Shown here piece by piece: positions 63,512 through 64,000 of a stretch of DNA of 64,000 nt (positions within the stretch are counted from its first letter, which is position 1; every line of letters begins with the position of its first letter). Made by a program: the position numbers and the translations under genes. The DNA lies in assembly GCA_026168455.1 (NCBI GenBank), contig CM047425.1, forward strand, positions 41,002,711 through 41,066,710, read 5' to 3'. This stretch comes from Theocolax elegans. Lineage: Eukaryota; Arthropoda; Insecta; Hymenoptera; Cerocephalidae. Below the pieces are notes generated by a model, which saw only the letters and a list, made by a program, of their open reading frames with translations, was not told where the DNA came from and ran no database searches.

Positions 63512-64000
63512 AACAGAGCCCCACGTTGGGCGCTAATACGACGTTACCAAATTCTCGGTTAAAATACTTAACCGTTTCCCGGTGGAAACTTCGAAAATAT
63601 TGATTGAAATAAAATAAAACCTTGCACGGCCGACTCTCTCAGGGGAGATTCCGTCGAATTTACAGTGGACCGGTTTCCACTGTAATCTACAGTAAATTTT
63701 AATCGGCGTTAATAATTTAATAAACGGATTCCTTGCGGAATCCACTGTCACCACTACCACGAGAGAAATTTTTGGAAATTATTGTTTATTAATAACGCGC
63801 GAAAAACCCAACGTAACGCGACGTAATTATTAAACAAACCCCACGAACCCAACGATTGAAAAATCACTCCCGAATAGCCGCGACCACGTTTGACCAACAG
63901 TAATTTACTAGATATATTAGACGCCACAATAATAATTGAATTACTTACCAATTTATTATATCAATTTAAATATTATGTATAAAAAACGATAATCTAATAT
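63512..64000 (-). mobile_element. Possible edge of another LTR element (5' LTR, minus strand)
   Basis: On the minus strand AGCGCCCAACGTGGGGCTC (63515-63533) resembles an insect LTR-element primer binding site. The sequence to its right, with no ORF, could be the start of an LTR that continues beyond the window. If so, the tandem repeats at 62384-63490 would be the leader of that element. No second LTR is visible, so this is tentative. Confidence 0.25.

Overview
This window is eukaryotic repeat-rich DNA, most likely from an arthropod and plausibly an ant or other hymenopteran. That guess rests on recalled family resemblance, not on a host gene. I see no convincing single-copy host gene. Almost all 64 kb can be read as mobile elements inserted into one another.

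Outermost layer: a decayed endogenous Polinton/adintovirus-like element, split in two (1-2575 and 56661 to about 61640). Left to right it carries a phospholipase A2-like protein, a chromodomain integrase, a penton-like capsid protein cut in two, a pX-like core protein, a major capsid protein, an exonuclease-like protein, an adenain-type protease and an unknown protein. No PolB or packaging ATPase is in view.

Second layer: a hAT transposon (2576-56652) sits inside the capsid-protein gene. It has an 8-bp target duplication and a multi-exon transposase at 51331-55996. Later insertions have swollen it to 54 kb. After it landed, its right end plus the adjacent viral genes were duplicated in tandem (1302-bp offset), and the second copy then lost 126 bp.

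Third layer, inside the hAT: a long-TIR MITE (2713-3169); a Helitron replicase fragment split by a 1.6-kb TIR element that itself contains a small MITE; a 22-kb Ty3/Gypsy-type retroelement, 'element A' (7489-29555, minus strand); an R1-clade LINE in an (AC)n tract (31013-35426); a CR1/L2-like LINE (36662-40336); a second Ty3/Gypsy retroelement, 'element B' (40513-51315, minus strand); and, within one transposase intron, a solo LTR and a second long-TIR MITE.

The most striking object is element A. Beyond gag and pol it appears to carry two envelope-type glycoproteins (one class-I/Env-like, one resembling chuvirus glycoproteins), several unknown small proteins, and an inhibitor-of-apoptosis protein with intact BIR and RING domains and a myristoylation-type N-terminus. 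It also carries an acidic protein on the opposite strand near the 3' LTR, with its own promoter, intron and poly(A) signals. This looks like a complex, retrovirus-like element with captured genes. Its gag, pol and both glycoproteins are broken in this copy. The IAP, its upstream neighbour and the antisense gene are open.

The right end (61640-64000) holds five copies of a roughly 228-bp tandem repeat and a possible edge of another LTR element.
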